This document shows, in pieces, positions 7,335 through 14,869 of a stretch of DNA of 17,618 nt; position 1 is the stretch's first letter; each line of letters opens with the position of its first letter. The stretch lies in assembly GCA_003509895.1 (NCBI GenBank), contig DOMJ01000045.1, positions 1 to 17,618 of the forward strand, in the 5' to 3' direction. The DNA is from Candidatus Uhrbacteria bacterium (GTDB lineage: Bacteria; Patescibacteriota; Patescibacteriia; UBA9934; UBA11717). The translations under genes were made by a program, and so were the position numbers. Under the pieces are notes generated by a model. That model was not told the origin of the DNA, ran no database searches, and saw nothing but the letters and a program-made list of their open reading frames with translations.

Positions 7335-7733
7335 ATGAAAACAACGGAAACGTGTCCGGAATGTTTGGAGAAACTGAAAGAGCTACAAAGGATTTGCGGT
7401 GCCTGCGGATATACGATTGAGCTCGTTCCGGCGGAAAAAATGATTGAGCGCTACCTTAAGCGACCTTCGCCCGGTGGGCTTTTTTGGACGCAGGCGTACG
7501 CTCTCGGTACAAGACAATATGTCTGGTTTCTTGTTTCTTTGATTCCGATTTTTGGAGTTGCGGCTCTTGTGGCTATGTTCATTTTTGGCCGGCGACTTTC
7601 CTGGAAGGTTGGTGATTGGGAAAGTTTTGAAGAATTCAAACGTCGTCAAGGACTTATGGATAGAATAGCCTATGTCTGGCTCGGATTGCTGATAGCGGCG
7701 TATCTTTACACACGTTTTATTGTTCAGTGGTAG
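7335..7733 (+). CDS. Zinc-ribbon protein with two membrane helices
   Basis: 132 residues with no family I can name. The N-terminus carries a four-cysteine zinc ribbon: CPEC (Cys7, Cys10) and CGAC (Cys21, Cys24). A short linker leads to two predicted membrane helices, about 62-84 and 112-129, joined by a charged loop (GDWESFEEFKRRQG). This puts the zinc ribbon and the central loop on the same, probably cytoplasmic, side. No Shine-Dalgarno precedes the ATG, and a -10 box lies 6 nt upstream, so it may be translated as a leaderless mRNA. It is convergent with the comM-like gene and has no clear terminator. A sensor or scaffold role is possible but unsupported. Confidence 0.75.
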   Translation: MKTTETCPECLEKLKELQRICGACGYTIELVPAEKMIERYLKRPSPGGLFWTQAYALGTRQYVWFLVSLIPIFGVAALVAMFIFGRRLSWKVGDWESFEEFKRRQGLMDRIAYVWLGLLIAAYLYTRFIVQW

Positions 7734-7866
7734 GGTGAGCCCAATTTATTGTATTTGTAACAACAGAATCTCTCATTTTTCACACCCCAAACAAAGGAGA
7801 CAGAGAAATAATGTTGGGTGCTAGCAGAATACGAACAGTCGGAAGGACACAAAACTATTGAGAAAA

Positions 7867-9375
7867 CTAAGGAGTAAGCCGTTCTCTATATTGAAGGGCT
7901 TCCGTAATATGTGGTGTTTCTATGGTGTCGGATGCGGCAAGGTCTGCTATGGTGCGAGCAACCTTAATAATGCGAATATAAGCGCGCGCGGACAGGTGGA
8001 GTGAGCGAGCGGCGGTTCCAAGAATAAGTTTTGCTTCGTTGGAAAGGGAGCAGTAGGTTTTTATGTTGCGTGTTCCCATATCGGCATTTGTAACCAGATC
8101 CACTTGTTCAAAACGCTCTGTTTGAATGTTTCTTGCCGATTGAACTCGTTCCTGAATTTGTATAGACGTTTCCCCGGACTCTAATTGTTCCAACTTCTCG
8201 ATTTCTAACTTGGGAACTTCTAGGTGAAGATCAATACGATCAAGTAACGGCCCCGAAAGCTTTTTTTGGTAGCGAATAATTTGCGTTGGTGTACAGACGC
8301 ATGGATGAAATGGATCACTCGCATACCCACAGGGGCACGGGTTCATTGCGGCAACGAGCATAAACTTTGCCGGAAACTCGGCGGTGCCTGCAGCCCGGGA
8401 CACGGTAATGGAGCCGTCCTCTAGTGGTTGACGAAGGTTTTCCAGTGCTTGCTTTGAGAACTCCGGAAATTCATCCAGAAACAAGACACCACGGTGTGCA
8501 AGACTCACTTGCCCCGGCTTTGGTGTTGTACCGCCGCCGATTAAGGCTACTCCGCTTGTTGTGTGATGTGGTGATTGGAACGGCCTCTGCGTTACAAGAG
8601 GCATTCCCTTAAGCGCTCCACTTATAGAGTGTACGCGTGTAATATCAAGGGCCTCATCAAGAGTAAGTTTTGGAAGGATGGTTGGGAGTGACCGTGCAAG
8701 CAGTGTCTTTCCGGATCCAGGTGGGCCCGAAAGCAAAATATTATGGCCACCGGCGGCAGCAATCTCAAGAGCTCTTTTTGCCCGCTCCTGTCCTCTTACG
8801 TGCACCATGTCGTAAGAACTAGAAACGGGCTGCCGATCTAATGCGACTACGTGAACGGTCGGAGGAATTTGTTTTGAGCCCTCAAAGTGCGCAACAAGAT
8901 CCTTGAGATGTTCTGCTCCGATGACATTAATCCCACCAACCAGAGCAGCTTCCTGCGCGTTACAGGCCGGCACGATGATTGCAGTATGCCCTCGACGCTT
9001 CATCTCAACGGTAATAGGTAAAACACCGTCAACATGACGTATCGACCCATCTAGGCCCAGCTCCCCTAACATAACGAGAGGCTCTTTTGGAAGTTGCATG
9101 TGTCCTTGTGCGGCAAGGAGGCCAATGGCGATCGGCAGGTCGTAGGCAGGGCCTTCTTTTTTAAGATGCGCCGGCGCAAGATTTACCGTTACTTTGTAGC
9201 GAGGAAAGGGAAAACCACTTTTTTTAAGCGCCGCCTCTACTCTACCGGAAGATTCGTTTACGGCACGATCCGGAAGCCCAACAATCAGGAACTTTCTTAA
9301 TCCAAAAGCAATGTCAACTTCAACATACACGGGCTCGGCAGCGAGACCAATAATAGCAGCAGATAAAATGGACAT
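7867..9375 (-). CDS. comM: ComM/YifB family Mg-chelatase-like AAA+ ATPase
   Basis: A 502-residue AAA+ protein of the YifB/ComM type. In naturally competent bacteria ComM is a hexameric helicase that drives branch migration during integration of transformed DNA. The order of domains is standard: an N-terminal Lon-protease-like fold (GLPDRAVNESSGRVEAALK and PAHLKKEGPAYDLPIA), Walker A GPPGSGKT (217-224), sensor segment FQSPHHTTS, Walker B VLFLDE (297-302), a Cys cluster NPCPCGYASDPFHPCVC (about 346-365) and a C-terminal helical Mg-chelatase domain. Length is normal and all motifs are intact. AGGGAGG lies 5 nt before the ATG. The gene follows lspA by 12 bp, so the two probably form one operon. 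A role in DNA uptake here is inference. Confidence 0.93.
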   Translation of the reverse strand: MSILSAAIIGLAAEPVYVEVDIAFGLRKFLIVGLPDRAVNESSGRVEAALKKSGFPFPRYKVTVNLAPAHLKKEGPAYDLPIAIGLLAAQGHMQLPKEPLVMLGELGLDGSIRHVDGVLPITVEMKRRGHTAIIVPACNAQEAALVGGINVIGAEHLKDLVAHFEGSKQIPPTVHVVALDRQPVSSSYDMVHVRGQERAKRALEIAAAGGHNILLSGPPGSGKTLLARSLPTILPKLTLDEALDITRVHSISGALKGMPLVTQRPFQSPHHTTSGVALIGGGTTPKPGQVSLAHRGVLFLDEFPEFSKQALENLRQPLEDGSITVSRAAGTAEFPAKFMLVAAMNPCPCGYASDPFHPCVCTPTQIIRYQKKLSGPLLDRIDLHLEVPKLEIEKLEQLESGETSIQIQERVQSARNIQTERFEQVDLVTNADMGTRNIKTYCSLSNEAKLILGTAARSLHLSARAYIRIIKVARTIADLAASDTIETPHITEALQYRERLTP

Positions 9376-9387
9376 AAAAACCTCCCT

Positions 9388-9858
9388 TTATGATTTGGAT
9401 GGGGAGGTTGTTTGCACAGAAAAAAGGATTCCGAGAATCCCGAGCACAATAAGAACATCTGACACATTAATAACACTTCTCCCAAACAGCAGGAGGTAAT
9501 CTGTTGTAAACCCATGAACAACACGGTCAAGAAGGTTTCCCGTTGCGCCGCCGACAAGGAGAATAAGACCAACACTTAGTCGATGTTGTGTTTTCCATGA
9601 GTGACAAAGCCACACAACACAGACAACGAGGATTATAACGGTAAGCGGGATAACCACAAGCATCGGTAGCGGTGTATTTGCAACAACGCCCATGTTTTTG
9701 TGCAAATAGAGTTCAGCGACTCCAGGAAGAATGGGTATGGCGCGATCTACCAGTAAAGAAAGAGCACCTATTTTGGCGATCCCGTCCGCAATAGCAACAA
9801 AAACCGTACCAATAAGAGTAATAATGAGGAGCCGGTGGGAGGAGAAACGTGTTTTCAT
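9388..9858 (-). CDS. lspA: Lipoprotein signal peptidase (signal peptidase II)
   Basis: Integral-membrane aspartyl protease that removes signal peptides from diacylglyceryl-modified prolipoproteins. 156 residues with four hydrophobic segments (about 10-27, 64-85, 93-106, 128-147). Conserved blocks: ADGIAK in the first helix, NMGVVANTP, GGATGNLLDR (103-112), then TTDY (Asp120) and INVSDVL (Asp134). Asp120 and Asp134 are the likely catalytic pair. The block around Asp120 departs from the usual VVDF, so the sequence is somewhat divergent. The ATG is preceded by AGAGG only 3 nt away and by TACAAT (9872-9867) 8 nt away, so the leader is very short. It is co-transcribed with the comM-like gene downstream. 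Confidence 0.9.
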   Translation of the reverse strand: MKTRFSSHRLLIITLIGTVFVAIADGIAKIGALSLLVDRAIPILPGVAELYLHKNMGVVANTPLPMLVVIPLTVIILVVCVVWLCHSWKTQHRLSVGLILLVGGATGNLLDRVVHGFTTDYLLLFGRSVINVSDVLIVLGILGILFSVQTTSPSKS

Positions 9859-9922
9859 GGGCCTCTATTGTACCTCAGAAGGTGAGATTCTATTTTATTA
9901 ATGCTGTCAAGTGCTCCCGGGT

Positions 9923-10328
9923 AAAAAGAAAGACTGCCTGAACTACGAGCGTCTCCCTTTATGGATAGGTGGAGCGCTGGTGACTCGGGCAGTCGGACGT
10001 TAGGTCCACTGCAGAAGAGCGCTCCAGTAGACCGGGATCTATCGACAAGAGTTGTCTTCAGATCTCGGCCTACGAGCTGCCTGCACATGGAATGAACATT
10101 TCCCTCATAACCGTTCTATGGCATCCCTCGGGCGTCGGTCCAATTTGAGACCAACATGAATTGAGGGGAGCCCTAAGTAACGTTTTGTTTTATCCCAATT
10201 TTAGGTGTTTGTTTTAAGAACATGGAATAGAACAGTTGCGAGGAGAGGTGCTCAGCCAAGATGTACCAGTCTTCGCTAGACACCCCTGTGGTAGGGGTTT
10301 TGAAAGAACGATTGTTTGAAGGGTACAT
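9923..10328 (-). ncRNA. R1: unidentified structured non-coding RNA, about 400 nt
   Basis: No convincing protein frame lies here, but a consensus promoter (10361-10333) points into it. Helices seen on the minus strand: ATGTACC/GGTACAT (10328-10261) enclosing a CCCC/GGGG hairpin; GTTGGTC/GACCGAC; GATCT-GAA-GACAA/TTGTC-GAT-AGATC, a stem with a purine-rich internal loop; GGTC-T-ACTG/CAGT-G-GACC; GGAC/GTCC; and a last 7-bp stem GACTGCC/GGCAGTC that closes an inner AGCG-CTCC hairpin. The T-rich tail TTTCTTTTT (9931-9923) after the last stem looks like a terminator. The size fits RNase P RNA or tmRNA, but I found no GAGGAAAGTCC core, no tRNA-like T arm, no tag reading frame and no SRP GGAAGG motif. 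Alternatively it could be a long leader of lspA, 65 nt downstream. Confidence 0.6.
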
Positions 10329-10332
10329 ACAC

Positions 10333-10361
10333 ATAGTAGCACGTTGAACACCATTTGTCAA
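10333..10361 (-). promoter_or_regulatory. Consensus promoter of R1
   Basis: On the minus strand: TTGACA (10361-10356), a 17-bp spacer, TACTAT (10338-10333). Transcription would start around 10328-10324, at the first paired bases of R1. Confidence 0.88.
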
Positions 10362-10423
10362 CGCATATATTTGGCTTATTTTAGTAAAAAATCAAAAATG
10401 AGTTCGTAGTATGTAAACTAAAA

Positions 10424-10480
10424 TGTGGATAAGTATTTTCTTATCCACATATACTCACAGTTACACGCAGGTTATCCACA
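10424..10480. promoter_or_regulatory. Cluster of three exact DnaA boxes beside an AT-rich stretch
   Basis: TTATCCACA occurs exactly three times: minus strand 10424-10432, plus strand 10441-10449 and plus strand 10472-10480. The first two form an 11-bp inverted repeat with a 6-nt spacer. The flank 10362-10423 is strongly AT-rich. These are better matches than any box next to dnaA. The inverted pair followed by TTTAGTTT on the minus strand could also act as the terminator of the gene ending at 10487; the third box is not explained by that. Confidence 0.6.
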
Positions 10481-10486
10481 GATTCG

Positions 10487-11500
10487 TTAATCAAGGCAAA
10501 GTTCCCAAGATGACGCCGTTCTTACAATGGTAACCGTGTTTGGACTATTTTCTGCCAACATTGGCAGAAAAGCCTGTTTGTAAAATACTGCCGGGTGCTT
10601 TCCGCAAACCGTACTTGTCCACGACAATGTAGATATTTCTCGTACATACTCATTTAGGAGTTCCTTTGATGTTGTGGCTATAAATTGTTTCTGTTCAGGT
10701 TGTACATTTGGCTGCCTATGAAACCATCCAAAACGGTCCCCTCCTGTGTATACGATCCCCAAGGCCGAATCAATGACAGTTGTTGGAATCTCTTCTGCGG
10801 ACACGAGCTCTGTAACCACTCGTCCATCGATTGTTTGACGCTCCCTTTGAATAGGATTTCTTGATTTTGACGATTCCTGAATAAATGAGAGAAGTGATTC
10901 GCTCGCACGCGTATTTGTGGCTATAACAAGGTTGTCATTGATGGACAGAAGATCACTTCCTTTTGGTAGAAGCCCATTTGTTCCAGGAATAAGGCAATCA
11001 TTTGTACAGTGAATGCCAAGGATCACTTCCGGATGTAGTGGAAGGCTAATTGTATCGATTTTAGGCATGGATACTGCCAATCCCGTCTTTGTTGCGTAAA
11101 TTCGTTTGGTGCGTATGGTGTCATCTTGCCGAATGTAAAGTGAACCAATCGTTGTTGGGAGAAACCATCCGGGTGGTCGTGGAGCACGGTTGAGGAATTC
11201 GTGTCCCGCCACGATTGATCCATCGGTTCTAACGGCAATGACGGAATCAACGACACCCGTTATCTCAAAAAGAAGGTCTTTATTGTTTGTATTGTATAAA
11301 ACAGCTATGGCGTAGATATCTTCAGGCAAGTCAGATGGACCGCCAACGGTTGATGTTGCATTTGGAATACTCCTTCCCTGATGTACCCATATAACCGTTA
11401 AATACCCTAGAAAGATCAGGGAAAATACAACAACAGCCCAACGGATCCAAGGTCGGGCTGCTTTTTGTCTTTCTAAGCCGTAATCACGGTATCGGTACAT
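10487..11500 (-). CDS. Membrane-anchored hypothetical protein downstream of pnp
   Basis: 337 residues with no family I recognise. A short basic cytoplasmic tail (1-20) is followed by one membrane helix (about 22-41) and then a long extracytoplasmic part. That part is rich in beta-type segments, with DIYAIAVLYNTNNKDLLFEI, then GSIVAGHEFLN and NLVIATNTRASESLLSF, and a Cys pair CTNDC (about 166-170) that could form a disulphide. The start codon lies 5 nt past the pnp stop, without a visible Shine-Dalgarno, so translation is probably coupled to pnp. An operon link between an RNA-decay enzyme and an anchored surface protein is odd and may simply reflect compact packing. The exact DnaA box cluster begins 6 nt after its stop. 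Confidence 0.75.
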   Translation of the reverse strand: MYRYRDYGLERQKAARPWIRWAVVVFSLIFLGYLTVIWVHQGRSIPNATSTVGGPSDLPEDIYAIAVLYNTNNKDLLFEITGVVDSVIAVRTDGSIVAGHEFLNRAPRPPGWFLPTTIGSLYIRQDDTIRTKRIYATKTGLAVSMPKIDTISLPLHPEVILGIHCTNDCLIPGTNGLLPKGSDLLSINDNLVIATNTRASESLLSFIQESSKSRNPIQRERQTIDGRVVTELVSAEEIPTTVIDSALGIVYTGGDRFGWFHRQPNVQPEQKQFIATTSKELLNEYVREISTLSWTSTVCGKHPAVFYKQAFLPMLAENSPNTVTIVRTASSWELCLD

Positions 11501-11505
11501 GAGGA

Positions 11506-13749
11506 CTAGTGTCTTTGGGGTGGTCGTGGCCCGCGAGAGCTTGTAGGTCTGTCTGTGTTTTGTCTGCGCGCCGGACGATCATTATCTGGCTTGCGATCAA
11601 TCTGCTTTGGTGGTTCCGGATAGACATTTCCTTCCGCCTGCTTCATGGAGAGGTTTGTGCGGCCCATTTGGTCAACCTCTGTAACCTTTACATACACCTT
11701 ATCGCCTTCCTTTACAATATCCTTGACTAGGTTTACACGATAGGGAGCCATTTCTGATATATGAACGAGGCCTTCTTGTTTTGGGAGAACTTCCACAAAG
11801 GCTCCAAAGTCCATAAGGCGCATCACGGTTCCATGGTAGGTCTTCCCTACCTCCACCTCTGCGGTAAGAAGTTTTACCCAATCCATTGCCTCTTTCATTC
11901 CCTTTGCCTCCTTGGAGGTAATGGTTACAACACCATCGTCTTCTATATCAATTTCAACTCCGGTCTTTGCAATAATTTCATTAATTTGTTTTCCGCCAGG
12001 TCCAATCACATCACGAATTTTGTCCGGATTAATCCTCATGCTCTCTATACGTGGAGCGTAAGGGGATAGCTCGGCTCGTGGTTCTGCGATTGTTTTGGCA
12101 ATGACGTCCAGTATTTGGGCGCGTGCCCGCGATGCTTGTCTAAAAGCTTCACGAACAATCTCCATGTTGAGTCCCGTTGTTTTTGTGTCGAGTTGAATGG
12201 CAGTCACTCCCTCTCTGGTTCCGGCAACTTTAAAGTCCATTCCACCTTGTCCGTCTTCCAGGTCTTGTAGATCTGTAAAGACTTTCCACTCTTTCATATC
12301 CGGAGTGGACGCCAACCCAACAGCAACACCCGCAACTGGGGCCGTAAGCGGGACGCCGGCATCAAGAAGAGAGATTGTGGATCCACAGACAGAACCCATG
12401 GAGCTTGAACCGTTGGATCCCATGGTGTCAGACGTTACGCGAATAACATAGGGGAACGTTTCCGCATTTGGGAGAACGGGTTCTAGGGCTTTTTCTGCAA
12501 GTGCACCGTGCCCAACCTCACGTCGGCCGGGACCACGCAACGGTCGTGTTTCCCCAACGCTAAATGGAGGGAATGAGTAGTGATGCATGTATCGTTTTTT
12601 TTCGTCCACCTCCATAGTATCAATAATCTGCGCCGCGCCCGGACCTGCAAGAGTGACGGTTGAGAGAACCTGCGTCTCACCACGTGCAAAAAGACCGGAA
12701 CCGTGCGTTCGTGGCAAAAGACCAACCGCACAGCTCAATGGGCGAATTTCTTCTATGGCACGTCCATCAACGCGTCGGCCATTTTTAAGAATCTGTTGAG
12801 AAATAACGTTCTCTATCTCGTGGTAAACCAAGCTGGTTCCAAAAGACAGATGTGCATCCTCAACCCCCTCTCCTGTAAGAAAAGTTTTAAGTTGATCGGT
12901 GAGATAACCACGCGCAACGGCTCGATCAATCTTTCTGTCCAAAGGCGCTCCAAAAAAGAGCTCTTCTACCCTGCTGCTAATGAAGGGTTTTGCAAGCGAT
13001 TCTACCTGTTCGCGTACGGCTGTTTGATTGGCGGTTTCTTTGCCTGTGAGTGGATCCATTTTTTCTGATCCAACGGCGTCACGAACCTGCCCAATAAGAT
13101 CCATAACAGGCGCAAGAGACGCAAGTCCCGCTTCTACACCATACATCATATCTGTGTCGGCAATTTGGTTCGCACTCGCCTCTACCATCAGAAGTCGATC
13201 CGGTGCCCCACACACAACGAGGTCAGATGTACTTGTTGCGCGTTGACTGTAGGTTGGGTTGATGATCCACGCGTTGTCTACGTACCCCATACGAACTCCG
13301 GCAACAGGTCCATTCCAAGGAATGTGAGACATGTGCAGCACGGTACAGGCGGCAATAATAGAAACAATGTCCGGATCGTTTTCTTCGTCAAAAGAAAGAA
13401 CAGAGACAATCACCTGAATATCCGTACGAATACGTTCATCAAACAAGGGGCGCAGCGTACGATCAATCATGCGTCCGGCAAGTACCGCTTGATCCGATGG
13501 TCGACCCTCCTGCTTTATAAAGCGAGATCCTTTAATCTTCCCTGCGGCGGAGTACTTTTCCTCATAGTCCACCATGAGAGGAAAGAAGTTCATCCCGGGA
13601 CGTTCTTCCTTAGACATAACAACGGTGGCAAGGACCACGGTGTCGCCATAACGAACGGTACAGGCAGCGTCGGCTTGGAAGGCCATCCTTCCCACCTCAA
13701 TCGTGAGAGTTCTCCCAGCCCACTCCGTAGAGAATTGTTTTGGTTCCAT
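11506..13749 (-). CDS. pnp: Polyribonucleotide nucleotidyltransferase (PNPase)
   Basis: Trimeric 3'-to-5' phosphorolytic exoribonuclease that degrades mRNA. From ATG 13749 it has 747 residues. Order: first RNase PH domain (MEPKQFSTEWAGRTLTIEVG, then GSRFIKQEGRPSD), a helical linker, second catalytic RNase PH domain (LSCAVGLLPRTHGSGLFARG; GETRPLRGPGRREVGHG; TSDTMGSNGSSSMGSVCG), a KH domain with GPGGKQ, and an S1 domain starting GKTYHGTVMRLMDFGAFVEV. The last 40 residues are a polar, Arg/Pro-rich tail, likely disordered. The frame extends 10 codons upstream to a TTG at 13779, but MEPKQF is the family start and AGGGGA precedes it. The 170-nt leader has three hairpins, which suggests post-transcriptional control. 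Confidence 0.97.
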   Translation of the reverse strand: MEPKQFSTEWAGRTLTIEVGRMAFQADAACTVRYGDTVVLATVVMSKEERPGMNFFPLMVDYEEKYSAAGKIKGSRFIKQEGRPSDQAVLAGRMIDRTLRPLFDERIRTDIQVIVSVLSFDEENDPDIVSIIAACTVLHMSHIPWNGPVAGVRMGYVDNAWIINPTYSQRATSTSDLVVCGAPDRLLMVEASANQIADTDMMYGVEAGLASLAPVMDLIGQVRDAVGSEKMDPLTGKETANQTAVREQVESLAKPFISSRVEELFFGAPLDRKIDRAVARGYLTDQLKTFLTGEGVEDAHLSFGTSLVYHEIENVISQQILKNGRRVDGRAIEEIRPLSCAVGLLPRTHGSGLFARGETQVLSTVTLAGPGAAQIIDTMEVDEKKRYMHHYSFPPFSVGETRPLRGPGRREVGHGALAEKALEPVLPNAETFPYVIRVTSDTMGSNGSSSMGSVCGSTISLLDAGVPLTAPVAGVAVGLASTPDMKEWKVFTDLQDLEDGQGGMDFKVAGTREGVTAIQLDTKTTGLNMEIVREAFRQASRARAQILDVIAKTIAEPRAELSPYAPRIESMRINPDKIRDVIGPGGKQINEIIAKTGVEIDIEDDGVVTITSKEAKGMKEAMDWVKLLTAEVEVGKTYHGTVMRLMDFGAFVEVLPKQEGLVHISEMAPYRVNLVKDIVKEGDKVYVKVTEVDQMGRTNLSMKQAEGNVYPEPPKQIDRKPDNDRPARRQNTDRPTSSRGPRPPQRH

Positions 13750-13830
13750 AAAATTGGTTCCCCTGGCGGTCAGACTCAAGAGCTCAATGTGTTGAGATCT
13801 CTATCTTGCCACCAGGTCTGTGAATAAGCT

Positions 13831-13914
13831 GTCGCATGAGCGACGAAGTGGTCGTATCATTTAGAAAGCGGGGCGATACGAGCACTTCACCGCTCACGAG
13901 AAAACTCGTGAGCG
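13831..13914 (-). promoter_or_regulatory. Structured pnp leader with three successive hairpins
   Basis: Reading on the minus strand: hairpin A CGCTCACGAG/CTCGTGAGCG (10 bp, TTTT loop, 13914-13891); hairpin B GAAGTG-c-TCGTATC/GATACGA-c-CACTTC (13 bp with one C-C mismatch, 13888-13845); hairpin C GTCGC/GCGAC (13844-13831). They fill the gap between the NYN stop and pnp. None has a T tract, so they look like leader or processing elements and not like terminators. In E. coli the pnp leader is a stem-loop cut by RNase III and used for autoregulation; a similar role here is inference. Confidence 0.6.
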
Positions 13915-13919
13915 AGCGA

Positions 13920-14615
13920 CTAGTTGTTTAATGCGCGTTCGTTTGGTGTCAGACCACCATGATCAACCGGCGAACTATTTTGGCGCAATCGAGAGACAAA
14001 AGGAGCAGGTTTTTTCGTAGTTCTAATTGGGGATACGGTCTCTTCTCTTGGCTCCACGAGCGGTTGCGCAGATGTTGTGTCAGAGACCATTGTTCCTGCT
14101 CCGTGGCTACCGACCGGGATCAAAAAGCTACGCTTATTTTCTGATAAATTGATGTAATTTGTCATGCCAATCTTCTCAATAAGTCGACTTGAAGTTGTTT
14201 CCCGAAACGCAGCGACCTCTACAAATTTGCCTCGGCTATGGAGATAATCAATAAGGGGAACATAATCACCGTCACCGGAGACAAGAATAATAACATCCAA
14301 ATCCGGAGAGGCGGTAATAGCGTCCACGGTCACGCCGACGTCCCAATCAGCCTTCTTTTGGCCACCGTCATATTCCATGAGCTCCTTTTCCTTGGTTTCT
14401 ATCCCAAGGTTATTGAGCGCATCAAAGAATGGTTGGTTTTCCCCTGTCTTTGTAGAAACAACGTACGCGGTAGCACGAATGAGTTGGCGGGCTCCAACCG
14501 CTTTTTTGACAATGTTGCCAAAGTTCACCTTTCGGTTATAGAGATTTCTGGCGCTATAGTACAGATTTTGTACGTCGATAAATACACCGACACGCTGATG
14601 CTTATGATGAATCAT
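13920..14615 (-). CDS. NYN/LabA (DUF88) domain protein
   Basis: A PIN-like NYN domain protein of 231 residues from the chosen start. Proteins of this fold are candidate metal-dependent ribonucleases. Acidic residues in the expected places are VGVFIDVQNLYYSARN (Asp14), KKADWDVGVTVDAI (Asp90, Asp92, Asp98) and LVSGDGDYVPLIDYL (Asp115, Asp117). The domain ends near 158; the remaining 70 residues are polar, Pro/Thr/Ser-rich and probably disordered. I chose ATG 14615 because the NYN core starts right after it; a GTG at 14738 would add 41 residues without family character. The gene sits between rpsO and pnp, which are adjacent in many bacteria, so a job in RNA turnover is suggested by both domain and position. 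Confidence 0.88.
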   Translation of the reverse strand: MIHHKHQRVGVFIDVQNLYYSARNLYNRKVNFGNIVKKAVGARQLIRATAYVVSTKTGENQPFFDALNNLGIETKEKELMEYDGGQKKADWDVGVTVDAITASPDLDVIILVSGDGDYVPLIDYLHSRGKFVEVAAFRETTSSRLIEKIGMTNYINLSENKRSFLIPVGSHGAGTMVSDTTSAQPLVEPREETVSPIRTTKKPAPFVSRLRQNSSPVDHGGLTPNERALNN

Positions 14616-14749
14616 AGTAAAAACAATGTAAAATGACTGAAAGATACGTAGAAACAAGGGGGCACGCCGATGGCGACTGCGGACATTTTGGGCAAATAGG
14701 GGCAGAGAGCCAGCAAAGAGAGGGGAAAAACGCGCCACGAATGAAACAA
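14612..14749 (-). CDS. Possible small hydrophobic peptide coupled to the NYN gene
   Basis: A 45-codon frame starting at TTG 14749, with GGGAGG spaced 5 nt before it (14760-14755). Its TGA stop overlaps the ATG of the NYN gene (ATGA). The peptide is hydrophobic, with LSLLALCPYLP and a Phe/Ser-rich end HFTLFLL. No homologue is recognised. It could be a leader peptide that couples translation into the NYN gene, or the ribosome-binding site may instead serve an N-terminally extended NYN protein from GTG 14738 (spacing 16 nt, less likely). Confidence 0.35.
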   Translation of the reverse strand: MFHSWRVFPLSLLALCPYLPKMSAVAIGVPPCFYVSFSHFTLFLL

Positions 14750-14766
14750 ATGGACCTCCCAGGTGT

Positions 14767-14789
14767 TTATAAAACGGTACAGGGTACCG
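14767..14789 (-). terminator. Probable terminator downstream of rpsO
   Basis: CGGTAC/GTACCG stem (6 bp, 3-nt loop) followed by TTTTATAA on the minus strand. It lies about 80 nt past the rpsO stop. The short stem makes it a weak terminator, so some read-through into the NYN and pnp genes is plausible. Confidence 0.55.
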
Positions 14790-14818
14790 GGCGTACTCAG
14801 TGAAGACTGAACACGACC

Positions 14819-14861
14819 GGGATCTTGTAAACAGATCCCCGCGACCAAAATGGCCGCGGGG
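14819..14861 (-). other. Overlapping alternative hairpins after rpsO
   Basis: A 10-bp stem CCCCGCGGCC/GGTCGCGGGG (14861-14837, one G-U pair) overlaps a second 6-bp stem GGGATC/GATCCC (14839-14819). They share 14837-14839, so the full helices cannot coexist. No T tract follows either one. They lie 8 nt past the rpsO stop. Confidence 0.6.
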
Positions 14862-14869
14862 ACGGAAAA

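Noticed and set aside
7202..7420. Plus-strand 72-residue frame with GAGGGA before its ATG
   Set aside because: It overlaps the zinc-ribbon gene by 86 nt in another frame and has no family character. The first 45 residues look moderately protein-like, so a small protein is not fully excluded.
9855..10361. Short minus-strand frames (77 and 62 residues) inside R1
   Set aside because: No ribosome-binding sites, no recognisable protein character, and they cut across helices of the RNA.
13165..13827. Plus-strand 220-residue frame
   Set aside because: Antisense shadow of pnp, whose protein sequence is fully conserved in the other strand.
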